From positions 62,001-126,000 of the forward strand of contig NZ_QWVT01000011.1 in the NCBI RefSeq assembly GCF_003570705.1: a DNA stretch of 64,000 nucleotides, read 5' to 3'. The notes beneath the pieces were generated by a model. It ran no database searches. It was not told the origin of the DNA and worked only from the letters and a program-made list of their open reading frames with translations. Position 1 is the stretch's first letter. The number at the start of each line of letters is the position of its first letter. This DNA comes from Mesobacillus zeae (GTDB taxonomy: Bacteria; Bacillota; Bacilli; Bacillales; Cytobacillaceae). Below are positions 45,875 to 54,166 of this stretch, piece after piece. The position numbers were made by a program, and so were the translations under genes.

Positions 45875-46224
45875 GAGGATTCCTCCCTGCCATGTTCGCG
45901 CTTGATTTCGTCCACCATTTCATCGAACCGGGCGGCGCGCTTCGTATAAAGGATGCATAGTGTCCACGTCATGACAAACTGTGCAGCTGCGAACACCCAC
46001 GCCCAGGTGATGGAGCCGGCTGCAGGCTTGTTCAGAAAGCTTGTGTAGGCGGTTAAGATTGGAAGTGTGAAATAAAATGCGAGAAAAAATAAAGATAAAG
46101 GCAGGATGAACTTTCTTTTTTCCATAAGAAGCTGTTGAAAGGCAGGGGATTGGACGACTTTTGTATAGTCTAGTGGAGTTTCGGTTGACTGTGATTTTTC
46201 AACTGCTGTTTGGTTTAATGCCAA
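45871..46224 (-). CDS. ywcB: DUF485 membrane protein, partner of YwcA
   Basis: The protein (117 residues) has two transmembrane segments (about 45-65 and 80-100) and the DUF485 sequence FQQLLMEKRKFILPLSLFFLAFYF (core KRKFILPLSLFFLAFYF). The start is taken as TTG 46224, because GGAGGG lies seven bases upstream; the frame is open for six more codons across that site. It is the first gene of the operon and is co-translated with the symporter. Its exact role in uptake is unknown. Confidence 0.88.
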   Translation of the reverse strand: MALNQTAVEKSQSTETPLDYTKVVQSPAFQQLLMEKRKFILPLSLFFLAFYFTLPILTAYTSFLNKPAAGSITWAWVFAAAQFVMTWTLCILYTKRAARFDEMVDEIKREHGREESS

Positions 46225-46254
46225 GGGCTTTTCCCTCCTCAAAATAGTTTAACG

Positions 46255-46278
46255 CCTAAAGTTCGGCCCCCCTTTAGG
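46255..46278. promoter_or_regulatory. Inverted repeat in the ywcBA leader
   Basis: CCTAAAG and CTTTAGG flank ten G/C-rich bases, 10-30 bases after the predicted transcription start. It may be a repressor site or a leader hairpin. Confidence 0.45.
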
Positions 46279-46295
46279 TCAAGGATACAAAGTTT

Positions 46296-46324
46296 ATTAT
46301 ATATTTATCTGAAAAATATGTAAA
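46296..46324 (-). promoter_or_regulatory. Sigma-A promoter of ywcBA
   Basis: On the minus strand TTTACA (46319-46324) and a perfect TATAAT (46296-46301) are spaced 17 bp. Confidence 0.8.
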
Positions 46325-46401
46325 TTCAGTATTATATATATTTATGGTTTTTATTTCGACAAATTTCATCACCAGGACAGCCTGAAAAAGGTCTAGCACA
46401 T

Positions 46402-46427
46402 AAAAAAAAGAGCCTCTTGGCTCTTTG
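46402..46427 (-). terminator. Terminator of the CcmH-like gene
   Basis: AAAGAGCC/GGCTCTTT with a four-base loop and T7 on the minus strand, 12 bp after the stop. Confidence 0.9.
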
Positions 46428-46438
46428 GATGTTGGCTG

Positions 46439-46918
46439 TCAAAGATATTTTTTACGTTCATTTTCAATCATGGATGAAAGAATCTCGGCATCTGCACTTT
46501 CTGTAACAGTAACCAAGGGAGAAGGTGTGGGAACCTTTTTGCTGACCCATTTTTTCAGGCTGAAATAAATCACTCCGCCTGCCAGCATCAAAATGAGGAA
46601 AGGCGTGTACCAAAGCGTCATATTGAATCCTTTTTTTGGGGGCGCCTGCAGTGCCTGGTCGCCAAGGTTTTTCACATAGTAATCAAGCACTTCATCCTTC
46701 GACATGCCTTTGTTCATCATCTCGGCGATTTCATCATAGTACAGCTTTTTAACGGAACAATTGCTCACATCATGGGTTCCGTGGCCTTCCATTGAAAGCA
46801 TGCCCACAACCTCCTGAAAATCAGGCCTGCTGTAGTCAAATTCTTTTTCAGCGGCAAAAGTGGTAGAGGCACCAAAGAGAACGAGTACGGCAATCATTAT
46901 ATTCGAAAGGAATTTCAT
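46439..46918 (-). CDS. CcmH/CycL-like cytochrome c biogenesis protein, variant without CxxC
   Basis: The protein (159 residues from ATG 46918, GGAGGG upstream) has a signal peptide, a small outside domain and a membrane segment at about 115-133 (LWYTPFLILMLAGGVIYFSLKKW, core PFLILMLAGGVIYF). The EIAEMMNKGMSKDEVLDYYVKNLGDQAL stretch (core GMSKDEVLDYYVKNLG) and the later AWxxPF-like turn match CcmH heme-lyase subunits. The usual LRCxxCQ motif is absent: at its place is GMLSMEGHGTHDVSNC with one Cys and two His. It may handle apocytochrome thiols differently or have another role. It is a single gene. Confidence 0.7.
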   Translation of the reverse strand: MKFLSNIMIAVLVLFGASTTFAAEKEFDYSRPDFQEVVGMLSMEGHGTHDVSNCSVKKLYYDEIAEMMNKGMSKDEVLDYYVKNLGDQALQAPPKKGFNMTLWYTPFLILMLAGGVIYFSLKKWVSKKVPTPSPLVTVTESADAEILSSMIENERKKYL

Positions 46919-47107
46919 GTTTAACCCTCCTGATCCAACCTTTACTATATTATACCGCGGCATGTCTGGACGAAATGTTAGTAATTGTATGTCAATGTGG
47001 ATGGGTGTTTTCCCCTATTGATGTGGAGTAGTCCTTCTGCAGTATTACTCTACCTGACAAAGGGAACTATCTAACATAGACAGTTTTTTTAAAGGAGGCT
47101 GAAAAGT

Positions 47108-48004
47108 TTGAAGTATGACTGTATTATTATTGGCGGCGGCATTGCTGGCCTTCAAGGGGCGATTCAGCTTGGCCGTTATAAATATAAAGTGCTGGTGATT
47201 GACAGTAATGAAGGAAGGTCAACGATTTGCCGGAGCTACCATAATGTCCTCGGGTATCCGGATGGGGTGAGCGGTCCGGAGCTTCGCAGCCTTGGGAGGG
47301 AGCAGGCAGAAAGTCTTGGTGTGGAGTTTGTGGAAGACAGTGCGAAGGAAGCTTCTAAAACGGCGGATGGCTTTGTCATTGAGACTAAGAACGGAAAAAG
47401 CTATGAGGGGCGTAGATTGCTTTTTGCAACAGGTGTCATGGATCGAATTCCCCCGTGGCCCGCGTTAAGCCCGTGCCTCGGCATCAGCGTGTATGTGTGC
47501 CCCGACTGCGATGGATACGAGATCTCAGACAAGCGGACCATTGTGCTTGGTTCAGGGAATCCCGGGGCGAATATGGCGAGGATCCTTCACTATTGGTCAA
47601 AGGATATTGTTTATATCAACCATGAACGGACCGAGGTTGATGCTGCCGTGCTGCAGCGGCTGAAGGAAAAAGGGATTACGTATATCAATCAGCCTGTCGG
47701 CAAAATCCTCGCCGACGGTCCGGAGTTTCGTGGCGTTGAGCTTGAGGGCGGGGAGAAAGTGGAAGCGGAACGGGGATTTGTCGCTTTCGGAGGCAATGAA
47801 GTTAAATCGCAGCTCGCAGCGCAGCTGGGCGTCGATCTCCACCATAATAAGCATATCCTTGTTGACCCGAGGACAAAGATGACAAATGTTGAGCATGTAT
47901 GGGCAGCAGGTGATATCGTGGCCCACTCCGAGCAAGTGACAATCGCCATGGGCGACGGTTCCCAGGCCGGCATCTGGATCCATAAAACCCTTGTGGAGGA
48001 ATAA
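47108..48004 (+). CDS. Thioredoxin-reductase-like FAD/NAD(P) oxidoreductase
   Basis: The 298-residue flavoprotein starts at TTG 47108 behind AGGAGG. It has the FAD motif IIIGGGIAGLQGAIQLGRY, an active-site disulfide YVCPDCDGYE (CxxC), an NAD(P) motif VLGSGNPGANMA and the closing VWAAGDI. This is the TrxB layout, though it is somewhat shorter than TrxB. It may reduce a thioredoxin-like or bacilliredoxin-type partner; in bacillithiol users such relatives include YpdA and others. The partner cannot be told. A weak T-rich hairpin lies just before the ribosome binding site. Confidence 0.85.
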   Translation: MKYDCIIIGGGIAGLQGAIQLGRYKYKVLVIDSNEGRSTICRSYHNVLGYPDGVSGPELRSLGREQAESLGVEFVEDSAKEASKTADGFVIETKNGKSYEGRRLLFATGVMDRIPPWPALSPCLGISVYVCPDCDGYEISDKRTIVLGSGNPGANMARILHYWSKDIVYINHERTEVDAAVLQRLKEKGITYINQPVGKILADGPEFRGVELEGGEKVEAERGFVAFGGNEVKSQLAAQLGVDLHHNKHILVDPRTKMTNVEHVWAAGDIVAHSEQVTIAMGDGSQAGIWIHKTLVEE

Positions 48005-48026
48005 ATCGTGACTCGGATACGGAATG

Positions 48027-48055
48027 AAAAAAAGCGGCCTGTGGGGCCGCTTTTT
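48027..48055. terminator. Bidirectional terminator
   Basis: AAAAAGCGGCC/GGCCGCTTTTT with a small loop. It has T runs on both strands, serving the TrxB-like gene and minus-strand genes from 48064 on. Confidence 0.93.
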
Positions 48056-48063
48056 GAGTCATT

Positions 48064-48243
48064 TTAATGGTGAGGCTGACAAAAAGGAAAGAGGAGTGGC
48101 AGAGTTTTAATATCCCCGAAAAGGTACTCTCGATTAACCCACGACATTGCACCAGCAATCACACAGATAGAAGCCGCACCTGCTCCATGCAGTAAGAATT
48201 TCATCCTCAAACCAGAATCGCAACTCGCAACCTCACTCTGCAT
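48064..48243 (-). CDS. Possible 59-residue membrane peptide downstream of the Rieske oxidase
   Basis: The small frame fills the gap between the Rieske-type oxidase gene and the shared terminator. It contains one hydrophobic segment (MKFLLHGAGAASICVIAGAM, from residue 14) and a conserved-looking tail with two Cys overall. No good ribosome binding site is spaced for its first ATG; a GGTGAG lies too close and AAGGAG too far. It could be a real small protein or chance. I do not recognise it. Confidence 0.35.
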   Translation of the reverse strand: MQSEVASCDSGLRMKFLLHGAGAASICVIAGAMSWVNREYLFGDIKTLPLLFPFCQPHH

Positions 48244-48268
48244 AACTCACCAGTCCCCACTCCTTGCT

Positions 48269-49807
48269 TTATTCCTCGGAGAGCTTTTTCAGCGGAAGCT
48301 CGGCCGGTCCTTCGAGAACTTCACCCTTATGGGAGAAGCGGGAGCCGTGGCACGGGCAGTCCCAGGTGCGCTCGCCGTTGTTCCAGTTAAGCTCGCAGCC
48401 CATATGGGTGCAGGTCGTGTCGACGATGTGGAGCTTGCCGTCATGATCGCGGTAGGCGCCGGCCCGCTTGCCGTCCACCGTGACGGCCGCGCCTTCATCC
48501 AACCCCAGGTTTTCTGGCTGCGTGGATGGTTGCTCGAGCTTGCCTTTTACAAGATCCTTCGCCACTCCAGCATTGATCGACAGAAATTTTTTTACGTCAG
48601 GGTAAGCATGGAACCTTTGCGGTGTGAAGACATCCTTGTACGGGTTGTCCCGACCAACAATTAAGTCTGTCAAAAGCAGCGCAGCGTTCGTACTGTTCGT
48701 CATGCCCCACTTCCGATAGCCTGTCGCGACGTAAATATTCGAAGTCGAAGACGAATAGTGGCCGACAAACGGAATTTTATCAAGCGTAATTGGATCCTGC
48801 GCCGACCAGCGGTACGGGATTTCGCGGACGCCGAACGTTTTGTCGGCAAACTTCTCAAGCTCTTCATAGTACTGGTGCGTATTCTCTTCTTTCCCTGTAT
48901 CATGGCTGTCGCCGCCGAAAATGATTACTTTTTCTCCGTTTAAGTCCGCGGAACGCAGCGAGCGTGACGGTGATTCGGCATTGATATACATTCCTCCGGG
49001 AAATTCTTTCTCTGTTTTGACCGCCATCGCATACGAGCGGCTCGGGTACATCCGGCTAAAATAAAACCCTTTCAGGTCGTAAAACGGAATGTGGGAGGCA
49101 ATGATCATTTGACTGCAGGACACTTTATGATTGTCCCTCGTCGTAATGACCGGACTGTCGCCTTCCTCTATATCAACGACCGTTGTATGCTCGTAAATTT
49201 TCCCGCCCAGCTTTGTGAATTCATTGACGAGGTGTTTCAAGTACTTCAGCGGATGGAATCGCATTTGTTTTTTCATGATAATGGCGGCCTTGGCTTCCAC
49301 AGGGATAGGGATTGTCGAAACATATTCCCCGACGATGCCAAGCTGTTCATATGCCTTGAACTCATCAATGAGACTTTGCATCTTATCGCTTGCGTTCGTA
49401 TAAATATAAGCGTCCTCTTCGGAGCAATCACAATCAATCTTGCCGTCTTTTATAAGATCCTTCATGAACTGCAGGGCGTCATGGTTGGCCTGATAATACA
49501 GCCGGGCTTTTTCCTCGCCAAAGTTGCCGATGAGCTCATCATAAATAAGGCTGTGCTGGGCAGTGGCTTTGGCAGTCGTATGTCCTGTTGTACCGTTTAA
49601 AATTACGCCAGCCTCAAGCAGCGTAACCTTCAGCCCTTCTTTTGCAAGCAGATAAGCCGAGGTGATGCCGGTCATGCCCCCGCCGACAACAACCGCATCT
49701 GTTTGAATGTCTTCCGTGAGCTTCGGAAATTGCGTCAGCTCTGCCGTCCCGCGCCAGAGCGGCTCGGGGAAGCGTGGCAGGCGCCCGTTGTTTTCGTATC
49801 CAGTCAT
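48269..49807 (-). CDS. yhfW: FAD-dependent oxidase with C-terminal Rieske [2Fe-2S] domain (YhfW)
   Basis: The protein (512 residues from ATG 49807, GGAGG eight bases upstream) combines a DAO-type FAD oxidoreductase (VVVGGGMTGITSAYLLA, about residues 38-52) with a C-terminal Rieske domain holding the cluster ligands CTHMGC and CPCHGSRF. The size and order match B. subtilis YhfW. It likely passes electrons from an amine or related substrate to the iron-sulfur centre; the substrate is unknown. Two upstream ATG codons are closer to or before the ribosome binding site and are less likely. Confidence 0.92.
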   Translation of the reverse strand: MTGYENNGRLPRFPEPLWRGTAELTQFPKLTEDIQTDAVVVGGGMTGITSAYLLAKEGLKVTLLEAGVILNGTTGHTTAKATAQHSLIYDELIGNFGEEKARLYYQANHDALQFMKDLIKDGKIDCDCSEEDAYIYTNASDKMQSLIDEFKAYEQLGIVGEYVSTIPIPVEAKAAIIMKKQMRFHPLKYLKHLVNEFTKLGGKIYEHTTVVDIEEGDSPVITTRDNHKVSCSQMIIASHIPFYDLKGFYFSRMYPSRSYAMAVKTEKEFPGGMYINAESPSRSLRSADLNGEKVIIFGGDSHDTGKEENTHQYYEELEKFADKTFGVREIPYRWSAQDPITLDKIPFVGHYSSSTSNIYVATGYRKWGMTNSTNAALLLTDLIVGRDNPYKDVFTPQRFHAYPDVKKFLSINAGVAKDLVKGKLEQPSTQPENLGLDEGAAVTVDGKRAGAYRDHDGKLHIVDTTCTHMGCELNWNNGERTWDCPCHGSRFSHKGEVLEGPAELPLKKLSEE

Positions 49808-50051
49808 ACTCATTGCCTCCTTTAAATATTCTGTCATACTTGTTAATTTTTACTATCATGTGTAAAAAAATGTATCGATGCTAAAAAATTAATATGTTGT
49901 TTCCACCTTTACCCGCGAAGAAAGCTTTTATTCATATGATTGCGTATAGGCATCCAGTTATTGGCTCGCTTTTTCAAGAGGTTTCCTGCAGAATAGATGT
50001 TAAAATGGGAGAAATGAACTGCTTTGCTGCAGTGGGAAAGGAACGCAGGCA

Positions 50052-51371
50052 ATGAATATTACGGTTGCAGGAACGGGTTATGTCGGACTGGTCACCGGTG
50101 TCTGCTTCGCGGAAGCTGGATATACGGTTACCTGCTTTGATACCGATACTGAAAAAATAAATACACTCTCGGCCGGCATCAGTACGATTTATGAGCCCGG
50201 ACTTGAGGAAATGCTGGTGCAAAATATGGACGCGAAACGGCTCCGTTTTACTGTAAGTCCCGCTGAGGCATACTCCGGGGCCGATTTTATTTTTATAGCG
50301 GTTGGGACGCCGGAACGGGAAGACGGTTCAGCCAATCTGGATTTTGTGGAAAGCGTCGCACGGGAAATTGCAGAACATGCCCGGGGCAAAACGGTTGTGG
50401 CTGTAAAAAGCACGGTTCCTGTTGGGACAAACAGGAAGCTCGCCGGCTTCTTTAATCCAAGGAGTGGAATAAGTATTGTCTCTAATCCGGAGTTCCTCCG
50501 GGAAGGCTCGGGGATTGCTGACACTTTCCAGGCGGAGCGGATTGTCATCGGAACAGACGACAAAGCGGCAGGGGACAAGCTTGCCGGGATTTACAGGCGG
50601 TTTGGAGTGCCAATTTTAAGGACAGGCCTGAAGAGCGCTGAAATGATCAAGTATGCCTCCAATGCTTTTCTCGCTGCAAAAATCAGCCTGGTGAACGAGA
50701 TAGCGAATTTTTGCGAGGTCACGGGTGCCGATATTGAGGAAGTGGCACTTGGGATGGGCATGGACAGCCGGATTGGCAGCCAATTTTTGCGGGCAGGAAT
50801 TGGTTATGGAGGCTCATGCTTTCCGAAGGACACAAAAGCCCTTGTGAAGCTGGGGGAAGAATGGGGTTGTGATTTCAGCATCCTGAAATCAGTTATTGAG
50901 GTCAACAGCAGGCAAAAGCAAAAGCTGGTCAATGCAGCGATTGGCATTGCCGGCAGTTTCAAGGGGAAACGGGCAGCAGTACTTGGGCTTTCTTTTAAAC
51001 CATTTACAGACGATATTCGTGAAGCCCCGGCGCTTGAGGTGATCCGGCAGCTGCTGGACGAGGGTGCCGACATTTCTGTCTATGACCCGGCAGCAATGGG
51101 AAAAATGCGGGAAATTTACGGCGATCAGCTTTATTATGCCGAAACGCCAGAAGAAGCGGTAAAAGGCGCTGACTTTGCGTTTGTTTTGACAGAATGGCCC
51201 GAAATCACAGCGTTTCCCCTTGAAAAATACAGGCTGTTCATGAGGCAGCCTGTATTGCTCGACGGGCGGAATTGCTATTCGGCAGAGGCTGCGGAAAAGG
51301 CGGGGCTGACTTATGTTTCAATCGGAAGGAAAGCCGTTCTGGCAGAAGCGGTGGCCGCAGCTACTAAGTAA
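50052..51371 (+). CDS. ugd: UDP-glucose 6-dehydrogenase
   Basis: The 439-residue enzyme oxidises UDP-glucose to UDP-glucuronate with NAD, a precursor of teichuronic acid or capsule. It has the NAD motif VAGTGYVGLVTG, the conserved KSTVPVGT and the catalytic Cys in GGSCFPKDT. The C-terminal UDP-binding domain includes LGLSFKPFTDDIREAP. The length matches TuaD/Ugd. No other surface-polymer genes are near, so its pathway cannot be assigned from context. Confidence 0.95.
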   Translation: MNITVAGTGYVGLVTGVCFAEAGYTVTCFDTDTEKINTLSAGISTIYEPGLEEMLVQNMDAKRLRFTVSPAEAYSGADFIFIAVGTPEREDGSANLDFVESVAREIAEHARGKTVVAVKSTVPVGTNRKLAGFFNPRSGISIVSNPEFLREGSGIADTFQAERIVIGTDDKAAGDKLAGIYRRFGVPILRTGLKSAEMIKYASNAFLAAKISLVNEIANFCEVTGADIEEVALGMGMDSRIGSQFLRAGIGYGGSCFPKDTKALVKLGEEWGCDFSILKSVIEVNSRQKQKLVNAAIGIAGSFKGKRAAVLGLSFKPFTDDIREAPALEVIRQLLDEGADISVYDPAAMGKMREIYGDQLYYAETPEEAVKGADFAFVLTEWPEITAFPLEKYRLFMRQPVLLDGRNCYSAEAAEKAGLTYVSIGRKAVLAEAVAAATK

Positions 51372-51410
51372 AAGTGTGAAAACGATAAGAAGAGACAAGG
51401 AGCGAGTGTG

Positions 51411-51884
51411 ATGGCAGTAAAAACAAATGCAATGAGACTGCTTGATCAGCAAAGTATCTCTTACGAACTGCTGACATATGACAATCGGGATGGGAAAATA
51501 GACGGCATTTCCGTTGCCGCAAAAATTGGCAGGCCGGCGGAAATTGTTTTTAAAACGCTGGTAGCGACAGGGACAAGCAAGAATATTTATGTGTTTATCA
51601 TCCCGGTTCAAGCGGAGCTTGACTTAAAAAAAGCCGCGCAGGCCGCGGGTGAGAAAAAAGTCGAAATGCTTCCCGTCAAGGACATCCAGAAATATACAGG
51701 ATATGTGCGCGGCGGCTGTTCCCCGTTAGGGATGAAAAAGCATTACCTGACTTTTATTGACGATAGCGCAGAACAGCTTGAAAAGATGGTTGTCAGCGCT
51801 GGGAAGATTGGTTTGCAAATCGAAGTTGTGCCTGCCGAACTTCTGAAGGCAGCACAAGCCGAATATGCTGAACTGAAAAAATAG
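51411..51884 (+). CDS. ybaK: YbaK/EbsC-type Cys-tRNA(Pro) deacylase
   Basis: The protein (157 residues from ATG 51411, AAGGAG nine bases upstream) belongs to the YbaK/aminoacyl-tRNA-editing family, which removes cysteine wrongly put on tRNA-Pro. Signature parts are VFKTLVATG, KKAAQAAGEKKVEML and the GYVRGGCSPLGMKKH stretch with the substrate-binding GGCSPLG. It lies between ugd and the P-loop gene without shared function. Confidence 0.92.
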   Translation: MAVKTNAMRLLDQQSISYELLTYDNRDGKIDGISVAAKIGRPAEIVFKTLVATGTSKNIYVFIIPVQAELDLKKAAQAAGEKKVEMLPVKDIQKYTGYVRGGCSPLGMKKHYLTFIDDSAEQLEKMVVSAGKIGLQIEVVPAELLKAAQAEYAELKK

Positions 51885-52031
51885 TGAGAAGGAAAGTCCA
51901 TGGGGTGCATGGGCTTTTTTTTGCGATTTACTGCCGTTTTTAATGGGCATTCACCCAGTGGGCGTTTCCTGCATAGGTTAATGGGGAAGCAAAAAAAGCC
52001 GTCACGCTGGCGGACGGAGGGAGTGTCATTA

Positions 52032-53126
52032 TTGGCGGGAAAAGTGCTGAACTATTATGCCGGCGGCAATACTGCCCGAGGGTTTCACAGCCTGTATGAA
52101 TCTAATCTGGAGGGGCTAAGCAGTTTGTTCATTCTTAAAGGCGGCCCGGGAACAGGCAAGAGCTCACTCATGAGAAAGCTCGGAAAAGAGTGGAACGGGA
52201 AAGGCTTTGATATCGAATATTTGCATTGCTCTTCAGATAATGACTCGATCGACGGCCTGATTATTCGTGCTCTTGGCTTTGGAATCGTGGATGGCACGGC
52301 GCCACATGTCATTAAACCGAAGGCCCCCGGTGCTGTAGAGGAATATATCAATCTTGGAGAAGCATGGGATTCGGCAAAGCTGAAGGAGCGGCGTGAAGAG
52401 ATTGAAGAGCTGACGGGAAAAATCAGCCAATCGTTCCAGTCTGCTTACGCCTGTTTTGCTAAAGCGCTCAGGATCCATGATGAGTGGGAAACATACTATA
52501 TTGAAAATATGGACTTTGAAAAAGCGAATGAGCTGACGTTGGAACTGATCGAATCATTTTTTGGCAGGAAGGCTTTGGACAAAAAGCCCGATGTGCGCCA
52601 TCGTTTTCTCGGTGCGGCGACTCCTGCCGGCGCGGTGGATTTTGTGCCCAACCTGACAGAAGGATTGGCAAAGCGTTATTTAATCAAAGGACGCCCCGGC
52701 TCGGGCAAGTCTACAATGCTGAAAAAACTGGCGGCGGAAGCGGAGCAGCGGGGCTTTGACGTGGAGATTTACCATTGCGGCTTTGATCCGAACAGCCTGG
52801 ACATGGTGATTGTACGGGAGCTGGGGTTTGCAATTTTTGACAGCACCTCCCCGCACGAGTATTTCCCGGATAGGGAAAGCGATGAAATCATTGACATGTA
52901 CAGCCGGACAATCGCGCCGGGAACCGATGAAAAGTATGAAGACCAGATTGCCGACGTGGGCAGGAGATACAAGGAAAAAATGAAGGAAGCCATTGCTTCG
53001 CTTGCAAAGGCCAGCCACCTGCACGATGACCTTGAAGATATTTATGTAGAAGCAATGGATTTCCAGCATGTGGACCGGGTGGCTGCGGAAATCAGCGCGG
53101 AGATTCAAAGATTGTCTGAAAAATAG
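52032..53126 (+). CDS. Internally duplicated P-loop ATPase of unknown function
   Basis: The protein (364 residues from TTG 52032, GGAGGGAG upstream) consists of two like halves. Each has a P-loop (GGPGTGKSS near 37; GRPGSGKST near 220), an HC motif (YLHCSSD; IYHCGFD), a Gly-rich turn (GFGIVDGTAPH; GFAIFDSTSPH), a helical part with Lys/Glu, and a tail (YIENMDF; YVEAMDF). This is a gene-internal duplication. It resembles an uncharacterised ATPase family found in Firmicutes. No enzyme domain beyond the NTPase fold is visible. The frame is open 132 bp upstream, but no ribosome binding site fits there. Confidence 0.8.
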   Translation: MAGKVLNYYAGGNTARGFHSLYESNLEGLSSLFILKGGPGTGKSSLMRKLGKEWNGKGFDIEYLHCSSDNDSIDGLIIRALGFGIVDGTAPHVIKPKAPGAVEEYINLGEAWDSAKLKERREEIEELTGKISQSFQSAYACFAKALRIHDEWETYYIENMDFEKANELTLELIESFFGRKALDKKPDVRHRFLGAATPAGAVDFVPNLTEGLAKRYLIKGRPGSGKSTMLKKLAAEAEQRGFDVEIYHCGFDPNSLDMVIVRELGFAIFDSTSPHEYFPDRESDEIIDMYSRTIAPGTDEKYEDQIADVGRRYKEKMKEAIASLAKASHLHDDLEDIYVEAMDFQHVDRVAAEISAEIQRLSEK

Positions 53127-53185
53127 GCTAAGCACCATTACGGGCGCTTCGCATACATTACAACGAGAAATGACAGAGAGGGGAT

Positions 53186-53779
53186 ATGGTCTTGACTTAC
53201 AATCAATACTATCCGTTTCAAGCCCCGTTTCCGGCTGAAACGAACTTTATGGAAGATTCCTATGTGAATGGTGAATATGGTGAAACTTACAACCCGTATG
53301 GCTATGCTGACCCTAATGTATATCAGGGAGGCTATCCTGTGGAGGGATACGAGGGAGAAGCTATCCCGATGCAGGGAGAATACCTTGATCCATACGGAAG
53401 CTACCAGGGTGAAATGTATCAAGGACAGTATGGAGGCTATCCAGGAGAAGTCTTCCCTGGGCCGGGTCAGGGAGGCGGAGGATTCCCAGGTGGCGGGGGC
53501 GGATTCCCGGGGCAAGGCGGACAGGTAGGACCTCCAGGACCACCACCTTCCTACACTCCACAGCTGACAGGAGCCTCGCAATTTGCAGTTGATCCTGGCG
53601 GAATCAGACGCTGCCTGTACCGTTACACGTACATCTGGCTTAGAAACGGCCGGAGCTTCTGGTATTTCCCGACATTCGTGGGCCGGAACTCTGTTGCAGG
53701 CTACCGCTGGAGACGCCGCACCGGCTGGGTATACTTTGGGATTGACTTAAGAAGTATCAACTCGTTCCAGTGTCGTTAG
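53186..53779 (+). CDS. Gly/Pro/Tyr-rich protein with conserved Arg/aromatic C-terminal domain
   Basis: The 197-residue protein has a low-complexity N-terminal part (about 1-125) made of Tyr-Gly-Glu and Pro repeats, then a Gly-rich linker (GGGGFPGGGGGFPGQ). The last 60 residues are compact, basic and aromatic, with RRCLYRYTYIWLRNGRSFW and RWRRRTGWVYFGIDLRSI, and Cys near both ends. The layout (sticky repeat region plus a small fold) recalls spore coat or surface proteins, but I do not recognise the family and no signal peptide is seen. Its own terminator follows. Confidence 0.75.
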   Translation: MVLTYNQYYPFQAPFPAETNFMEDSYVNGEYGETYNPYGYADPNVYQGGYPVEGYEGEAIPMQGEYLDPYGSYQGEMYQGQYGGYPGEVFPGPGQGGGGFPGGGGGFPGQGGQVGPPGPPPSYTPQLTGASQFAVDPGGIRRCLYRYTYIWLRNGRSFWYFPTFVGRNSVAGYRWRRRTGWVYFGIDLRSINSFQCR

Positions 53780-53786
53780 GCTGAAT

Positions 53787-53816
53787 AAAAAAGGCGTCCA
53801 AAGCGGGCGCCTTTTA
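53787..53816 (+). terminator. Terminator after the Gly-rich protein gene
   Basis: AAAAGGCGTCC pairs with GGGCGCCTTTT around a small loop, with a short T run. Confidence 0.88.
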
Positions 53817-53978
53817 TCATATATATTGAAGTTGGTCCCAAAAAACGGGGGATTTAGATTTTTAAGAGGGAAAGTACTTCTAACATTATCGAAATGTGGC
53901 CGTATGTAATCGGATAAGTGAAGCTTTAGACGAAGCTGGACAGGACCTTAAAACTTTATTCCTAATCAGCCCCCGGAT

Positions 53979-54062
53979 ATTCCCGATAACGGATGATTTA
54001 TTCCCGATAACGGATGATTTATTCCCGATCAACGCAATTATATTCCCAGAAGCTGTATCTTA
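53979..54062. repeat. 21-bp tandem repeat with ATTCCCGATAACGG core
   Basis: Two perfect 21-bp copies (53979-53999, 54000-54020) are followed by two degenerate ones starting ATTCCCGATC and ATTCCCAGAA at the same spacing. The surrounding 53817-54111 has no gene. The unit length equals that of the repeats at 1014. Confidence 0.85.
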
Positions 54063-54111
54063 ACCCCAGCATTGCTAAAAAGAGTCATTTTACCCCACCG
54101 CGTGTGAAAAC

Positions 54112-54160
54112 AAAAAGCCGGCCGCTCTCTAAAAAAGAGAGCGGCCGGCTTCATTTTTTC
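54112..54160 (-). terminator. Terminator of the YjiH-family gene
   Basis: GCCGGCCGCTCTC and its complement form a 13-bp GC-rich stem; T5 follows on the minus strand. Confidence 0.95.
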
Positions 54161-54166
54161 AGTTTG

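Noticed and set aside
47065-47092. Small hairpin with T7 before the TrxB-like gene
   Set aside because: The stem is short with a mismatch; too weak to call an attenuator.
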